A DNA stretch of 64,000 nt from DATFQE01 sp963733845 (GTDB lineage Bacteria > Actinomycetota > Thermoleophilia > Gaiellales > Gaiellaceae), in contig CAVTEM010000007.1 of assembly GCA_963733845.1 (NCBI GenBank), positions 496,001-560,000 of the forward strand. The letters are read 5' to 3'. Under the pieces are notes generated by a model, which saw only the letters and a program-made list of their open reading frames with translations, did no database searches and had not been told where the DNA came from. Positions 44,085 through 52,559 of the stretch are shown piece by piece; within the stretch, counting starts at the first letter, position 1; each line of letters opens with the position of its first letter. The translations under genes were made by a program, and so were the position numbers.

Positions 44085-44253
44085 TAGGAGGGCTTGGCGC
44101 GATACCGACTGTGCCGTCCGGCCGCGCTGCTCGCCCCGAGGACTGCGTCCTCAGTCGCGCCCGTATAGCTCCGCATACGAACACTCCCTGCGTCCTTGCC
44201 TCGAAACGACCAGCACACCCGGACGACGAGCGGCATCACGCCAAACCCTCCTA
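44085..44253. repeat. MITE-like element with 19-bp imperfect terminal inverted repeats
   Basis: TAGGAGGGCTTGGCGCGAT at 44085-44103 pairs with ATCACGCCAAACCCTCCTA at 44235-44253 (17 of 19 positions). The 131 bases between hold no gene. The left end abuts the PNPOx-like start and the right end includes the mqnC stop codon. It could be a non-autonomous transposable remnant or a long-range hairpin. No target duplication is evident. Confidence 0.5.
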
Positions 44254-45339
44254 GTTCCAGACCTTGACGTCCCGGTAGAGCGTGTCGCGCTGCACGGGCA
44301 CCTTGCCGAGCGCCTTGATCGCGCGGACGAAGTCGTCCGTCGTCGCCCGGTGGGTCGTGCCGGCGGCCGAGACGACGTTCTCCTCGATCATCACCGACCC
44401 CAGGTCGTCGGCCCCGAACTCGAGCGCGACCTGGCCGACCTTCATGCCCTGGGTGACCCACGACGACTGGATGTGCTCGACGTTGTCGAGGTAGATGCGC
44501 GATACGGCCTGGGTGAGCAGGTAGTCGAACGAGGTCGGCATCCGCTCCGCCGGAACCTTCGCGGCCAGCCGGTTCCCGTCCGACTGGAACGTCCAGGAGA
44601 TGAAGGCGCGGAATCCCTGCAGCTCGTCCTGGAGCTCGCGGATCCGGCGCATGTGCTCGACACGATCCTCGACCTCTTCGACGTGGCCGTACATCATCGT
44701 CGCCGTCGTCGAGATCCCGAGCCGGTGCGCCTCGCGCATCACGTGGAGCCATTCGGCCGTGCGGGTCTTCTTGGGCGCGATCACATCCCGGACGCGGTCG
44801 ACGAGGATCTCGGCGCCACCGCCCGGGATCGAGTCGAGACCCGCGTCGCGCAGCCGCGTCAGCGTCTGCGGGATCGTCAGCTTCGAGCGGCGCGCGATGT
44901 GCTGGATCTCGGGCGGCGAGAGCACGTGCAGGTGGATCGGGTAGCGCTCCTTGATCGAGCGGAACAGGTCCTCGTAGTAGTCGATCCCCAGGTCGGGGTG
45001 GTGCCCGCCCTGCATCAGCACGCCGGTCCCGCCGATCGCGAGGGTCTCCTCGATCTTCTTGAAGATGACCGGCTTGGGCAGCAGGTAGCCCTCGCCCGTG
45101 TCGCCGGGGCGGCGATAGAACGCGCAGAAGTCGCAGTCGGTGACGCACACGTTCGTGTAGTTGACGTTGCGGTCGACGATGAACGTGATGTGCTCGGGGT
45201 TCGTGCGCCGCTCTCGCAGCGCGTTGGCCGCGCGCCCGACGGAGATCAGGTCGCGCGAGCGCAGCAGGCCGAGCGCCTCGTCGTCCGTGATCCGCTGACC
45301 GTCGAGCGCCTTGTCCAGGGTCTCCCGGACGGCGGTCAC
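44251..45339 (-). CDS. mqnC: Cyclic dehypoxanthine futalosine synthase (radical SAM)
   Basis: A 362-residue radical-SAM enzyme. The Fe-S motif CVTDCDFCAFYR (C-x3-C-x2-C) lies near residue 62. The VLMQGGHHPDLGIDYYEDLF and SIPGGGAEILVD stretches match the MqnC family. It cyclises dehypoxanthine futalosine in the menaquinone pathway, using a deoxyadenosyl radical. Its GTG overlaps the mqnA stop. The pairing with mqnA and mqnE in one direction supports the call over a CofG/CofH or ThiH relative. mqnB and mqnD are not in the window. Confidence 0.93.
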   Translation of the reverse strand: MTAVRETLDKALDGQRITDDEALGLLRSRDLISVGRAANALRERRTNPEHITFIVDRNVNYTNVCVTDCDFCAFYRRPGDTGEGYLLPKPVIFKKIEETLAIGGTGVLMQGGHHPDLGIDYYEDLFRSIKERYPIHLHVLSPPEIQHIARRSKLTIPQTLTRLRDAGLDSIPGGGAEILVDRVRDVIAPKKTRTAEWLHVMREAHRLGISTTATMMYGHVEEVEDRVEHMRRIRELQDELQGFRAFISWTFQSDGNRLAAKVPAERMPTSFDYLLTQAVSRIYLDNVEHIQSSWVTQGMKVGQVALEFGADDLGSVMIEENVVSAAGTTHRATTDDFVRAIKALGKVPVQRDTLYRDVKVWN

Positions 45340-46100
45340 GCCCGCACCTCCTCGCGCTCCACGAAGCGGAGCTGCGGGATCTCGTCCAGCTCGCCCACCT
45401 CGCGCGCGAGCTCGAAGAACATGTGCAGGCCGGCGCGCTCGCGCGGGCCGAAGCTGTAACGGAGCTTGTCGAAGTAGCGGGCGAGGTAGCCGGCCGGATA
45501 GCCGTACCGCTCGGCGGCCTCGAACGCGAGCCGCTCCGGTTCGGCCCGGGCGAGGCGGACGGACGCCACGAGCTCGTCCTCCAGCTCGGCGATGCCCTCG
45601 GCCACCGGCTCCGTGCACGCCCAGACGGCGAAGACCATCGGCAGGGCCGTCCGCTCGGTCCAGAGCCGGCCGAGGTCGTAGTGCGGGGCCGGATCCTCGA
45701 AGGCGCTCCGGAGAGCGGCGTCGCCGATCAGCAGCTTGGCCTCGGCGTCCTCGCCGAGCGGCACCTGCTCGGCGTCGGGGAAGAGCACGCGCGCGAGCAC
45801 GACCGAGGATGCGCTCTCGGGCGTGACCGCGATCGAGCTCACGCGGTCCGGCGGCGTTCGCGAGACCAGCTGGATCGAGTCGACCGCGCCCTCGGAGGAG
45901 ACGCAGAGCCTCGGCAGGACGCGGAGGCGGTCGGCGTCGCGCGCGTAGGCGATCGAGGAGATCGGTGCGAGGTCGACGCCGCCCTCGAGGAGCAGGTTGT
46001 TCAGCTCGGTCGGGACGCCCCCGACCTCCTCGACGTCCGCGTCGAGGCGGAAGAAGACCGGCGCCATGTTCGCGTAGCTGATGCGGCCGAGGCGGATCAC
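45336..46100 (-). CDS. mqnA: Chorismate dehydratase (menaquinone biosynthesis)
   Basis: A 254-residue protein of the periplasmic-binding-protein-like fold. It begins with VIRLGRISYANMAPVFF and continues with GVPTELNNLLLEGGVDLAPISS, the N-terminal substrate-binding loops of MqnA. The enzyme converts chorismate to 3-enolpyruvyl benzoate, the entry step of the futalosine route. The GTG overlaps the stop of the VOC-family gene, and its stop overlaps the mqnC start, so the two steps are translated together. Confidence 0.92.
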   Translation of the reverse strand: MIRLGRISYANMAPVFFRLDADVEEVGGVPTELNNLLLEGGVDLAPISSIAYARDADRLRVLPRLCVSSEGAVDSIQLVSRTPPDRVSSIAVTPESASSVVLARVLFPDAEQVPLGEDAEAKLLIGDAALRSAFEDPAPHYDLGRLWTERTALPMVFAVWACTEPVAEGIAELEDELVASVRLARAEPERLAFEAAERYGYPAGYLARYFDKLRYSFGPRERAGLHMFFELAREVGELDEIPQLRFVEREEVRA

Positions 46101-46513
46101 TGCTCGACCCACTGGAAGAAGGTGATCAGGTTGTTGTCGCGGTCGACCGTGGCGAACTCGCGTGTGCCGAAGTCGGTGTCGTCCACGCCCTCCCGCGAGA
46201 CCTTGTGCAGGACGTCCTTCGCGGCGAGCTCGGCGTAGAGCTCGTCCACGCCCTCGACGACGATCCGGCAGCTGGCGGTGCCCGCGATGAACGACTCGGC
46301 GCCCGAGCAGACAGGGCGCTCGAGGTCGACGCCCTCACGCCAGGTCTCGTCGCTCGCCTCCCAGAGGTGGAGCGTGGCGGCGTCGCGGTTGAGGACGGCG
46401 AAGCCGCCGTCGTGGTGGAGCACGTCGAAGCCGAGGCGGTCTCGGTAGAACGCGACCGCTTCCGTCATGTCGCGGACGGGGAGCGCCGGAATCGTCTCGC
46501 CGAGCCTCGTCAC
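46097..46513 (-). CDS. VOC-superfamily protein (bleomycin-resistance/glyoxalase-like)
   Basis: About 138 residues from a GTG. Two beta-alpha-beta-beta-beta units are visible: PALPVRDMTEAVAFYRDRLG (N-terminal unit) and RIVVEGVDELYAELAA followed by FATVDRDNNLITFFQW (C-terminal unit). This is the size of BLMA-type binding proteins and single-domain dioxygenase-fold proteins. It overlaps mqnA by four bases, so its expression is tied to menaquinone synthesis; a role there is unproven. Confidence 0.85.
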   Translation of the reverse strand: MTRLGETIPALPVRDMTEAVAFYRDRLGFDVLHHDGGFAVLNRDAATLHLWEASDETWREGVDLERPVCSGAESFIAGTASCRIVVEGVDELYAELAAKDVLHKVSREGVDDTDFGTREFATVDRDNNLITFFQWVEQ

Positions 46514-46619
46514 CGCCGCCCTTCTGGTTGACGCGCGCGCGTCATACGTCGGGTCCCGACCCGCCCCCTGCTCGGCGGTGAGCCTAGCCCCGCGCTGCGC
46601 ACATGTGTGTGCCGACATG

Positions 46620-47777
46620 TCACGAAGGTGTGCCGTTTCCGGTCGTGTGAGCGGCGTGGCCGTTGGCGCCGGCCCCGTCCCACCGGTGGAGCTCGTTGTA
46701 GAGCGTGTCGCGCTGAACCGGGATCCGGCCGGCCTCGCGCACGTGGCGCACGAGCTCCTCGATCTTCTGCTCCGTCTCGGTGCGCGCGCCGGCGGCGTGG
46801 AAGATCTGCTCGCGCACGACGGTGCCCTGGACGTCGTCCGCGCCGAAGTGCAGGGCCACGGCCGCCAGCGGCATGCCCATCATGATCCAGTAGGCCTTCA
46901 CGTGGGCGACGTTGTCCAGCAGCAGCCGCGACACCGCCATCAGCTTCAGGTCGTCGGACCCGGCCGTGTGCTTCCAGCCTCGCCGCTCGAAGACGGTGTT
47001 CTCGGGGTGGAACGCCAGCGGGATGAAGGCGAGGAAGCCGCCGGTCTCGTCCTGGAGCGCGCGCAGCCGCAGCAGGTGGTCGACGCGCTCCTCGTAGGTC
47101 TCGACGTGGCCGTAGAGCATCGTGCAGTGCGTCGGGATCCCGAGCCCGTGGGCGATCCGGTGCGTCTCGAGCCAGATCTCCGGCGACTCCTTCCCCGGCG
47201 CGACCAGCTTGCGCACGCGCTCGGCGAACACCTCGGCGCCGCCGCCCGGCAGCGTGCAGAGGCCGACGTCACGCAGGGTGCGGAGCACCTCCTCGTGGGT
47301 GAGGCCGGACAGCGTGGTCATGTGGTGGATCTCGCTGGCCGTGAAGAGCTTCAGCTGCACGTCCGGGAGCGCCTCGTGCAGCTGCCGCACGATCTCGACG
47401 TAGTAGCCGAAGTCCACGTGCGGGCTCTCGCCGCCGACCATGTGGATCTCCGTGAAGCCGGTCAGCTCGCGCTGGCGGAGGGCATCCTCCACGATCGCCT
47501 CGGGCGAGTGCGTGTACGCGGCCTCCTGCTTCTGCGTGACGGCGAACGCACAGAACTTGCACTTGACGCGGCAGACGTTCGTCTGGTTCAGGTACAGGTT
47601 CTGGACGAAGTAGACCTCGTCGCCGCCGCCGCGCAGCCGCCGCGCGCGGTCGGCGAGCTCGCCGAGGCCGAGCAGGTCGTCGGACTCGAGCAGCGCGAGA
47701 CCGTCCTCGAAGTCGAGGCGCTCACCGGCCTCGACCTTGTCGCGGATCGGCTCCAGGGTGTCGATCGCAATCGCCAT
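46620..47777 (-). CDS. mqnE: Aminodeoxyfutalosine synthase (radical SAM)
   Basis: A 385-residue radical-SAM enzyme with CRVKCKFCAFA (C-x3-C-x2-C) near residue 70 and the MqnE stretches FTEIHMVGGESPHVDFGYY, LPGGGAEVFAERVR and HCTMLYGHVETYEERVDH. It joins 3-enolpyruvyl benzoate with SAM to form aminofutalosine. The C-terminal ~20 residues (AHTTGNGTPS) are a non-conserved tail. The ATG overlaps the stop of the prenyl synthase gene. A 106-bp gap separates it from the VOC/mqnA/mqnC genes downstream. Confidence 0.94.
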   Translation of the reverse strand: MAIAIDTLEPIRDKVEAGERLDFEDGLALLESDDLLGLGELADRARRLRGGGDEVYFVQNLYLNQTNVCRVKCKFCAFAVTQKQEAAYTHSPEAIVEDALRQRELTGFTEIHMVGGESPHVDFGYYVEIVRQLHEALPDVQLKLFTASEIHHMTTLSGLTHEEVLRTLRDVGLCTLPGGGAEVFAERVRKLVAPGKESPEIWLETHRIAHGLGIPTHCTMLYGHVETYEERVDHLLRLRALQDETGGFLAFIPLAFHPENTVFERRGWKHTAGSDDLKLMAVSRLLLDNVAHVKAYWIMMGMPLAAVALHFGADDVQGTVVREQIFHAAGARTETEQKIEELVRHVREAGRIPVQRDTLYNELHRWDGAGANGHAAHTTGNGTPS

Positions 47778-48676
47778 CAGCGCGTCCTGTCCACTGCAGC
47801 GTAGGTCAGCGCCTCCAGCTCCGAGCGCCAGAGCGACCCGTTCAGCGCGTCCCGGGCGCGCGCGGCGTACTCCAGGGCGACGCGCCTGGACTCCTCGAGC
47901 GCACCTGTCGCCGCCACCCGCACGAGCACGCCTTCGAGCGGCCCACCGGCCAGCGCCTCGCGCACGACCGCGTCCTCACGGGCGGCCAGCAGCAGGGGCA
48001 GCGTCGGAGTGCCCTCCCTGAGGTCGGTGCCGGGCACCTTGCCCGTGTCCATCGCGTCGCCGGTGCAATCCAGGACGTCGTCGGCGATCTGGTAGGCGAT
48101 CCCGAGCGCCAGCCCGAACTCGCCCGAGCCGCCTGCGAGCCGGCAGGCGGCCTCGAAGAGCTTCCCGGTCTTGAGCCCGCACCGCTCGATGTAGCTCTCG
48201 ATGGTCGTGTCCGGGTCGTGCGTCTGGCGGTTCTGGAGGGCCTCGCCCCGCGAGAGCGAGACCGCTGCCTCCGCGAGGATCTCGACCGCCCGGACGTCGC
48301 CGGTCTCGGCGAGCTCGCCGAACGCGCGCGCAAACAGGTAGTCGCCGGTCGCGACCGCCACGTCGTCGCCGTGGACGCTCCAGACGGCGGGGCGTCCGTG
48401 CCGCAGCGCGGCCCGGTCGACGAGGTCGTCGTGGATCAGCGTCGCCATGTGCACGAGCTCGACCGCCACACCGGCCGCGACCGCGGGAGCGCTCCCGACC
48501 GGAGCGGCGAGGAAGACGAGCAGCGGCCGCAGCCGCTTGCCGCCGCCGAGGGCGTCCGCGCCGGCCCGAGCGGCGACGCCCGCATACCGGCCTACGGCCG
48601 CCTCGAGCCGCGCCTCGACCTCGTCCAGGTACGCGTCGAGGCCCTGAGCGGCGCGGGCCGTTGCGAGCGCCGTCAC
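47777..48676 (-). CDS. Polyprenyl diphosphate synthase (menaquinone side chain)
   Basis: A 299-residue trans-isoprenyl synthase. The first Asp-rich motif reads LIHDDLVD and the second YQIADDVLDCTGD; both are complete. KRLRPLLVFL and NRQTHDPDTTIESYI match the family. Its place between menG and mqnE, with ATGA and GTGA overlaps, indicates that it makes the menaquinone tail, probably a hepta- to nonaprenyl chain; the length cannot be set with confidence from sequence. Confidence 0.92.
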   Translation of the reverse strand: MTALATARAAQGLDAYLDEVEARLEAAVGRYAGVAARAGADALGGGKRLRPLLVFLAAPVGSAPAVAAGVAVELVHMATLIHDDLVDRAALRHGRPAVWSVHGDDVAVATGDYLFARAFGELAETGDVRAVEILAEAAVSLSRGEALQNRQTHDPDTTIESYIERCGLKTGKLFEAACRLAGGSGEFGLALGIAYQIADDVLDCTGDAMDTGKVPGTDLREGTPTLPLLLAAREDAVVREALAGGPLEGVLVRVAATGALEESRRVALEYAARARDALNGSLWRSELEALTYAAVDRTR

Positions 48677-49356
48677 GCCGCCTCTCCCGTGTGCAGCGCC
48701 ACGATCCCTGCGGCGAAGGTGCTGTACCGCACCCCGGAGAAGCCCGCGCCCTCGAGCACCGCCACGAGCTCGTCGGGCCCGGGGAACCGGCGCACGCTCG
48801 CGGGGAGGTACGTGTAGGCGGAGCCGCCGGGCAGCACGCGGCCGAGCAGCGGCACGATCCGGTCGAACCAGAGCCGGTAGAAGGGCGCGAGCGCGCCACG
48901 CGGCTGCGTGATCTCGAGGATCGCCAGCCGGCCGCCCGGCCGGAGCACCCGCCGGAGCTCGGCGAGGCCGCGACCGAGATCCTCGACGTTGCGCACGCCG
49001 AACCCGACGGTGGCCGAGTCGAAGGTCGCGTCCTCGAACGGCAATGCGAGCAGGTCGCCCTCGACCCAGGTCAGTGCGGGCGCCTTCTTCCGCGCCCGCT
49101 CGAGCATGCGCTCGGAGAAGTCGAGACCGGTGACGGTCCCTCCCTCGTGCGCGCAGGCGACGGCGAGGTCGCCCGTGCCGCAGCAGGCGTCGAGCACCGC
49201 GTCGCCGGGACGCACGACCGAGCGCGCGGTCGCCCGCCGCCAGCGCTGGTCGAGCCCGACGGTCATGACGCGGTTCATCGCGTCGTAGACCGGCGCGATC
49301 CGGTCGAACATCGCCCGCACGCCCTCCGACGGCAGCCGCCCCGTCTCGACCGTCAT
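48673..49356 (-). CDS. menG: Demethylmenaquinone methyltransferase (UbiE/MenG)
   Basis: A 227-residue SAM-dependent methyltransferase with VRAMFDRIAPVYDAMNRVMT (UbiE signature 1), VLDACCGTGDLAVACAHEG (SAM site) and VGFGVRNVEDLGRGLAELRR (signature 2). It adds the final methyl to the quinone ring. The ATG overlaps the ubiX stop and the stop overlaps the prenyl synthase GTG, so the late quinone steps are contiguous. Confidence 0.94.
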   Translation of the reverse strand: MTVETGRLPSEGVRAMFDRIAPVYDAMNRVMTVGLDQRWRRATARSVVRPGDAVLDACCGTGDLAVACAHEGGTVTGLDFSERMLERARKKAPALTWVEGDLLALPFEDATFDSATVGFGVRNVEDLGRGLAELRRVLRPGGRLAILEITQPRGALAPFYRLWFDRIVPLLGRVLPGGSAYTYLPASVRRFPGPDELVAVLEGAGFSGVRYSTFAAGIVALHTGEAA

Positions 49357-49943
49357 TCCTGCCCCCAGCGCCGGACCAGCGCGTTCTCCAGCCCGAGCTG
49401 GTCGAGGCAGCGCCCGACCATGAAGTCGACGAGGTCGTCCACCGACTCGGCACGTCCGTAGAAACCGGGCGCGAGGAAGAGGATCGTGGCCCCGGCGCGC
49501 CGCACCGTCGTCATCGTCTCCAGGTGGATCAGGGACAGCGGCGTCTCGCGCGGCATCAGGATCAGTCGCCGCTCCTCCTTCAGCGCCACCGAGGCGGCGC
49601 GGTGGATCAGGTTCTGCATCGCGCCGGAGGCGATCGTCCCGAGCGTCGACATCGAGCAGGGGCAGATCACGTACGCGTCGATGCGCGCCGAGCCACTCGC
49701 GTACGGCGAGCGCCAGTCGCGCTCGTCGTGGATCGTCACCGCCTCGCCCGCGCGCTCGGTGAAGCGCGCGAGCACCTCGTCGCGCGAGAGCCGTGCGTCG
49801 CCGTAGAGCTCGGTCGCGATCACCTCGATCCCCGAAGCCGAGGCGCACAGCCCGACCTCGCAGTCGGCGGCCGCCAGGGCCTCGAGCAGGCGCGCGGCGT
49901 ACGGCGCGCCCGATGCGCCCGTGATCCCGAGGAAGACGCGCAC
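49353..49943 (-). CDS. ubiX: UbiX-family flavin prenyltransferase
   Basis: A 196-residue protein with FLGITGASGAPYAARLLEAL (FMN-binding N-terminus), CPCSMSTLGTIASGAMQNLI and the PRETPLSLIHLETM stretch. UbiX proteins prenylate FMN for UbiD decarboxylases. In futalosine genomes UbiX/UbiD relatives are proposed for decarboxylation of the dihydroxynaphthoate late in the pathway (MqnL/MqnM), which fits the ubiD gene ~2.6 kb upstream on the same strand. The GTG start lies 10 bases after the qcrC stop. Confidence 0.93.
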   Translation of the reverse strand: MRVFLGITGASGAPYAARLLEALAAADCEVGLCASASGIEVIATELYGDARLSRDEVLARFTERAGEAVTIHDERDWRSPYASGSARIDAYVICPCSMSTLGTIASGAMQNLIHRAASVALKEERRLILMPRETPLSLIHLETMTTVRRAGATILFLAPGFYGRAESVDDLVDFMVGRCLDQLGLENALVRRWGQE

Positions 49944-49953
49944 GGCCGGGCCG

Positions 49954-50778
49954 CTAGCCGCCGCTGCCCTTGGAGGCGGCGAGGAACTCGGCGATCGCCT
50001 GGACACGCTCCTCGCCAAGCGACTCGAACTTGGGCATCACGTTGTTGCCGAACTGGCTGGGATCGGAGATGTAGCGCGCCAGGTACTCCGCGTCCTTGCC
50101 CTCCTGCGCCCCGATCTCGGTCAGCTCGGGCGCCCCGAGGTTGGAGGCTCCCTCGCCGCCGTAGACGTGGCAGTTGAGACAGCCGGCCTGGGCGAAGAGC
50201 TCTGCGCCCTCCCGCACGTCTTCGGGGAGGTTGTATTCCTCGATCCACGTGTTGACGGTCTCCTCGCCGGCCGCGGCGGCCTCCTTGGCCGTGGCTCCCT
50301 TGTAGGTGAGGATCCCCATCGTCGCGACCGTCAGCAGGAAGACGACGACGGCGACCGGCCTGCGGGACAGTCGGCGCTCCTGCCGCCGGTCGATGAACGG
50401 CATCGCGAGCAGGATCACCAGCGCGATCGTGGGGATCCCGACCGTGCCCAGGACGACCGAGTCGGGCCACTTGAAGATCCGCAGCAGATAGAAGAGGAAG
50501 TAGAAGTACCAGTCCGGCCGCGGCGTGAAGCTCGTCGTGCCTGGGTCGGCCTCGACCTCGTAGATGACGCCGAGCCACCCGGTGCCCTCCTCGCCGGGCT
50601 GGTCGGGATCGGCCGTGAAGTACCAGATGCACGCGAGCGCGACGATCACGCACACGACCACGAGGCTCATGACCGTGTCGTGGAACATCGCGTAGGGGAA
50701 GAACGGCTTCCCCTCCTTCTCGACGTCCTCCTTGTACCGCTTGAAGCGCGCGCGACGCTCGTCGGCGACCCGGCTCAT
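49954..50778 (-). CDS. qcrC: Menaquinol:cytochrome c reductase, fused cytochrome b C-terminal domain and cytochrome c
   Basis: A 274-residue protein like Bacillus QcrC. Residues ~1-180 contain three to four membrane helices with the PDWYFYFLFYLLRIFKWP motif of the cytochrome b C-terminal (subunit IV) domain, and the last ~80 residues form a cytochrome c domain with the heme motif CLNCH and an axial Met in NNVMPKF. It belongs with qcrB and qcrA in a b6c-type complex moving electrons from menaquinol to a c-type carrier. The ATG overlaps the qcrB stop. Confidence 0.93.
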   Translation of the reverse strand: MSRVADERRARFKRYKEDVEKEGKPFFPYAMFHDTVMSLVVVCVIVALACIWYFTADPDQPGEEGTGWLGVIYEVEADPGTTSFTPRPDWYFYFLFYLLRIFKWPDSVVLGTVGIPTIALVILLAMPFIDRRQERRLSRRPVAVVVFLLTVATMGILTYKGATAKEAAAAGEETVNTWIEEYNLPEDVREGAELFAQAGCLNCHVYGGEGASNLGAPELTEIGAQEGKDAEYLARYISDPSQFGNNVMPKFESLGEERVQAIAEFLAASKGSGG

Positions 50779-51572
50779 TTGGCCCTGCCATTGCGCGGAG
50801 CGGGGTTGACGAGGCCGGCGCGCCCGTTCGCGGCCGGGGCGCGGCGGTCGCGCCCTGCAGCCTCGTCCGACCAGGGCGGGGAGGACACGCCCAAGCGCAC
50901 GACGAGGTACAAGTGCAGCAGAATCAGGCCGATCAGCGCGCCCGGGATGATGAGCATGTGGAGGGCGTAGAAGATCGTGAGCGTGTTGGCTCCGATCTCG
51001 GCGCCGCCCTGCAGGAACCAGGCGAGGAAGGGTCCGACGAACGGCCCCGTGCCGTTCAGGTTGATCCCGACGACGGTGGCCCAGTACGCAGTCTGGTCCC
51101 AGGGGAGCAGGTAGCCGGCAAAGCCCTCGAGCATGCCGAGGACGAGGATGAGCACGCCGACGATCCAGTTCAGCTCGCGCGGGTACTTGTAGGCGCCGAA
51201 CAGGAACACCCGCGCCATGTGGAAGAACATCAGGATGATGAAGACGCTGGCGCCCCAGCGGTGCATCCCGCGGACGAGCCAGCCGAGCGTCACATCGTTC
51301 GTGATCTGCTGGATCGATGCGTAGGCCGTGTCGGGATGCGGCTTGTAGTACATCGCGAGGACGACCCCGGTCGCCAACTGGACGAGGAAGGCGGTCAGCG
51401 TTGCGGAGCCGAGCGTGTGCCACCAGCTCGTGTCGCGCGGGACCTTGCGAAAGAGGAAGTACTTGACGCCGCCGACGATCCCGGAGCGCTCCTCGAGCCA
51501 GTTCAGCGGAAGCATCAGGAGCTCCACCATCGTGCTCTGCCTGCTCTTCTTCTTCTTCGTGGCGACGGCCAT
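50775..51572 (-). CDS. qcrB: Cytochrome b N-terminal subunit of menaquinol:cytochrome c reductase
   Basis: A 265-residue subunit with four membrane helices. The bis-heme His pairs are seen in GMHRWGASVFIILMFFHMAR and in FYALHMLIIPG with LLHLYLV. The fragment SSPPWSDEAAGRDRRAP is a cytosolic tail. The length corresponds to the split, Bacillus-type cytochrome b6. The ATG overlaps the Rieske stop. Confidence 0.95.
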   Translation of the reverse strand: MAVATKKKKSRQSTMVELLMLPLNWLEERSGIVGGVKYFLFRKVPRDTSWWHTLGSATLTAFLVQLATGVVLAMYYKPHPDTAYASIQQITNDVTLGWLVRGMHRWGASVFIILMFFHMARVFLFGAYKYPRELNWIVGVLILVLGMLEGFAGYLLPWDQTAYWATVVGINLNGTGPFVGPFLAWFLQGGAEIGANTLTIFYALHMLIIPGALIGLILLHLYLVVRLGVSSPPWSDEAAGRDRRAPAANGRAGLVNPAPRNGRAK

Positions 51573-52486
51573 CAGCTCGCCACGTCTGTGGGCTGGATCG
51601 GATACAGCCAGCTCGACGGGCCGTCGACGTGGATGCCCGGGCCGGCGTGGTCGTAGCGGATGATCACCGCGTCGGCGCCCTCTCCCTTGACCTCGGACAC
51701 GGCGTACACCGTGAGCAGCTGCAGGCGGTCGTCCACGATGGTGAACCCGAAGCGGTCGAGCGCGCGGACCGGTGGGCCGGCAGTGCGGTTGCCCTCGGTG
51801 TCGTAGGCGCCGCCGTGGCAGGGGCAGCTGAAGGCGGCGGGGGTGACCTCGGCGAGGTTCAGGTCGCCCGCTTCGGTCTCGACGTTCGTCTCCTCCTCCG
51901 CGCGCGGTCCGCTCGCCTGGACAGGGCAGCCGAGATGGACGCACCGATTCGAGATCAGCGTGAAGCTGGGCACGCCCGGCCGTAGCTCGCCGTTGTTCCG
52001 CACGTAGACGGTGCGACGCGAGACCTCTCCCTCAGCGGGGTTCGAGATGTACTTGGTCTCGATCCACGTTCCGTCCGGGTAGTTGTCGAGCGGGCCGAGG
52101 TCGATGGGGTCGAGCTCCTGGTTCACGAAGGCCGGCACGACCGCGAAGCCGAGGACCGGGAGCGTGACGATCCCACCGATCACCGCGCCCAGCCCGAGCG
52201 TGGACAGTTCGAGGAACTTGTTGCGGTCGTAGGCCGGGAGCTCCTGCTCCTCTTCCTCGACGACCGCCGGGGGTGCTGCAGCTTCCGGCTCGTGCGCCTC
52301 GCCGCGGTACTCGCCGGTCGCCTGCCGGATCCAGAGGAACCCGAAGACGAGCGCGATTACCGCGCCGATCGCCGCGACCGGCCAGCTGACGACCAGCCCG
52401 ACGAGCACGCATGCGACACCGAGCGCGAACCCCACGGGCCAGAGGCTTGGTCCCGGCGCGTGCGGCCTTCCTTCGTTCGGCTCCAC
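51572..52486 (-). CDS. qcrA: Rieske iron-sulfur subunit of menaquinol:cytochrome c reductase
   Basis: A 304-residue protein from a GTG. Three hydrophobic segments occupy ~17-55 and ~105-125, as in actinobacterial QcrA, followed by the Rieske fold with CVHLGC and CPCHGG, the two Cys-His pairs of the [2Fe-2S] cluster. A ~25-residue acidic insert (SGPRAEEETNVETEAGDLNL) separates them. It begins the qcr operon, 73 bases after the ubiD stop. Confidence 0.94.
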   Translation of the reverse strand: MEPNEGRPHAPGPSLWPVGFALGVACVLVGLVVSWPVAAIGAVIALVFGFLWIRQATGEYRGEAHEPEAAAPPAVVEEEEQELPAYDRNKFLELSTLGLGAVIGGIVTLPVLGFAVVPAFVNQELDPIDLGPLDNYPDGTWIETKYISNPAEGEVSRRTVYVRNNGELRPGVPSFTLISNRCVHLGCPVQASGPRAEEETNVETEAGDLNLAEVTPAAFSCPCHGGAYDTEGNRTAGPPVRALDRFGFTIVDDRLQLLTVYAVSEVKGEGADAVIIRYDHAGPGIHVDGPSSWLYPIQPTDVAS

Positions 52487-52559
52487 TCGCTCCTTCCGTC
52501 GACGGGCGCGTGCGGCGCGAGTCTACGAAACCGATTAGACCGACGCACAAGCCACGGTG

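Noticed and set aside
46583..46630. CACATGTG and ACATGT palindromes near the VOC gene start
   Set aside because: Short 6-8 bp palindromes are expected by chance and partly overlap the mqnE 3' end.
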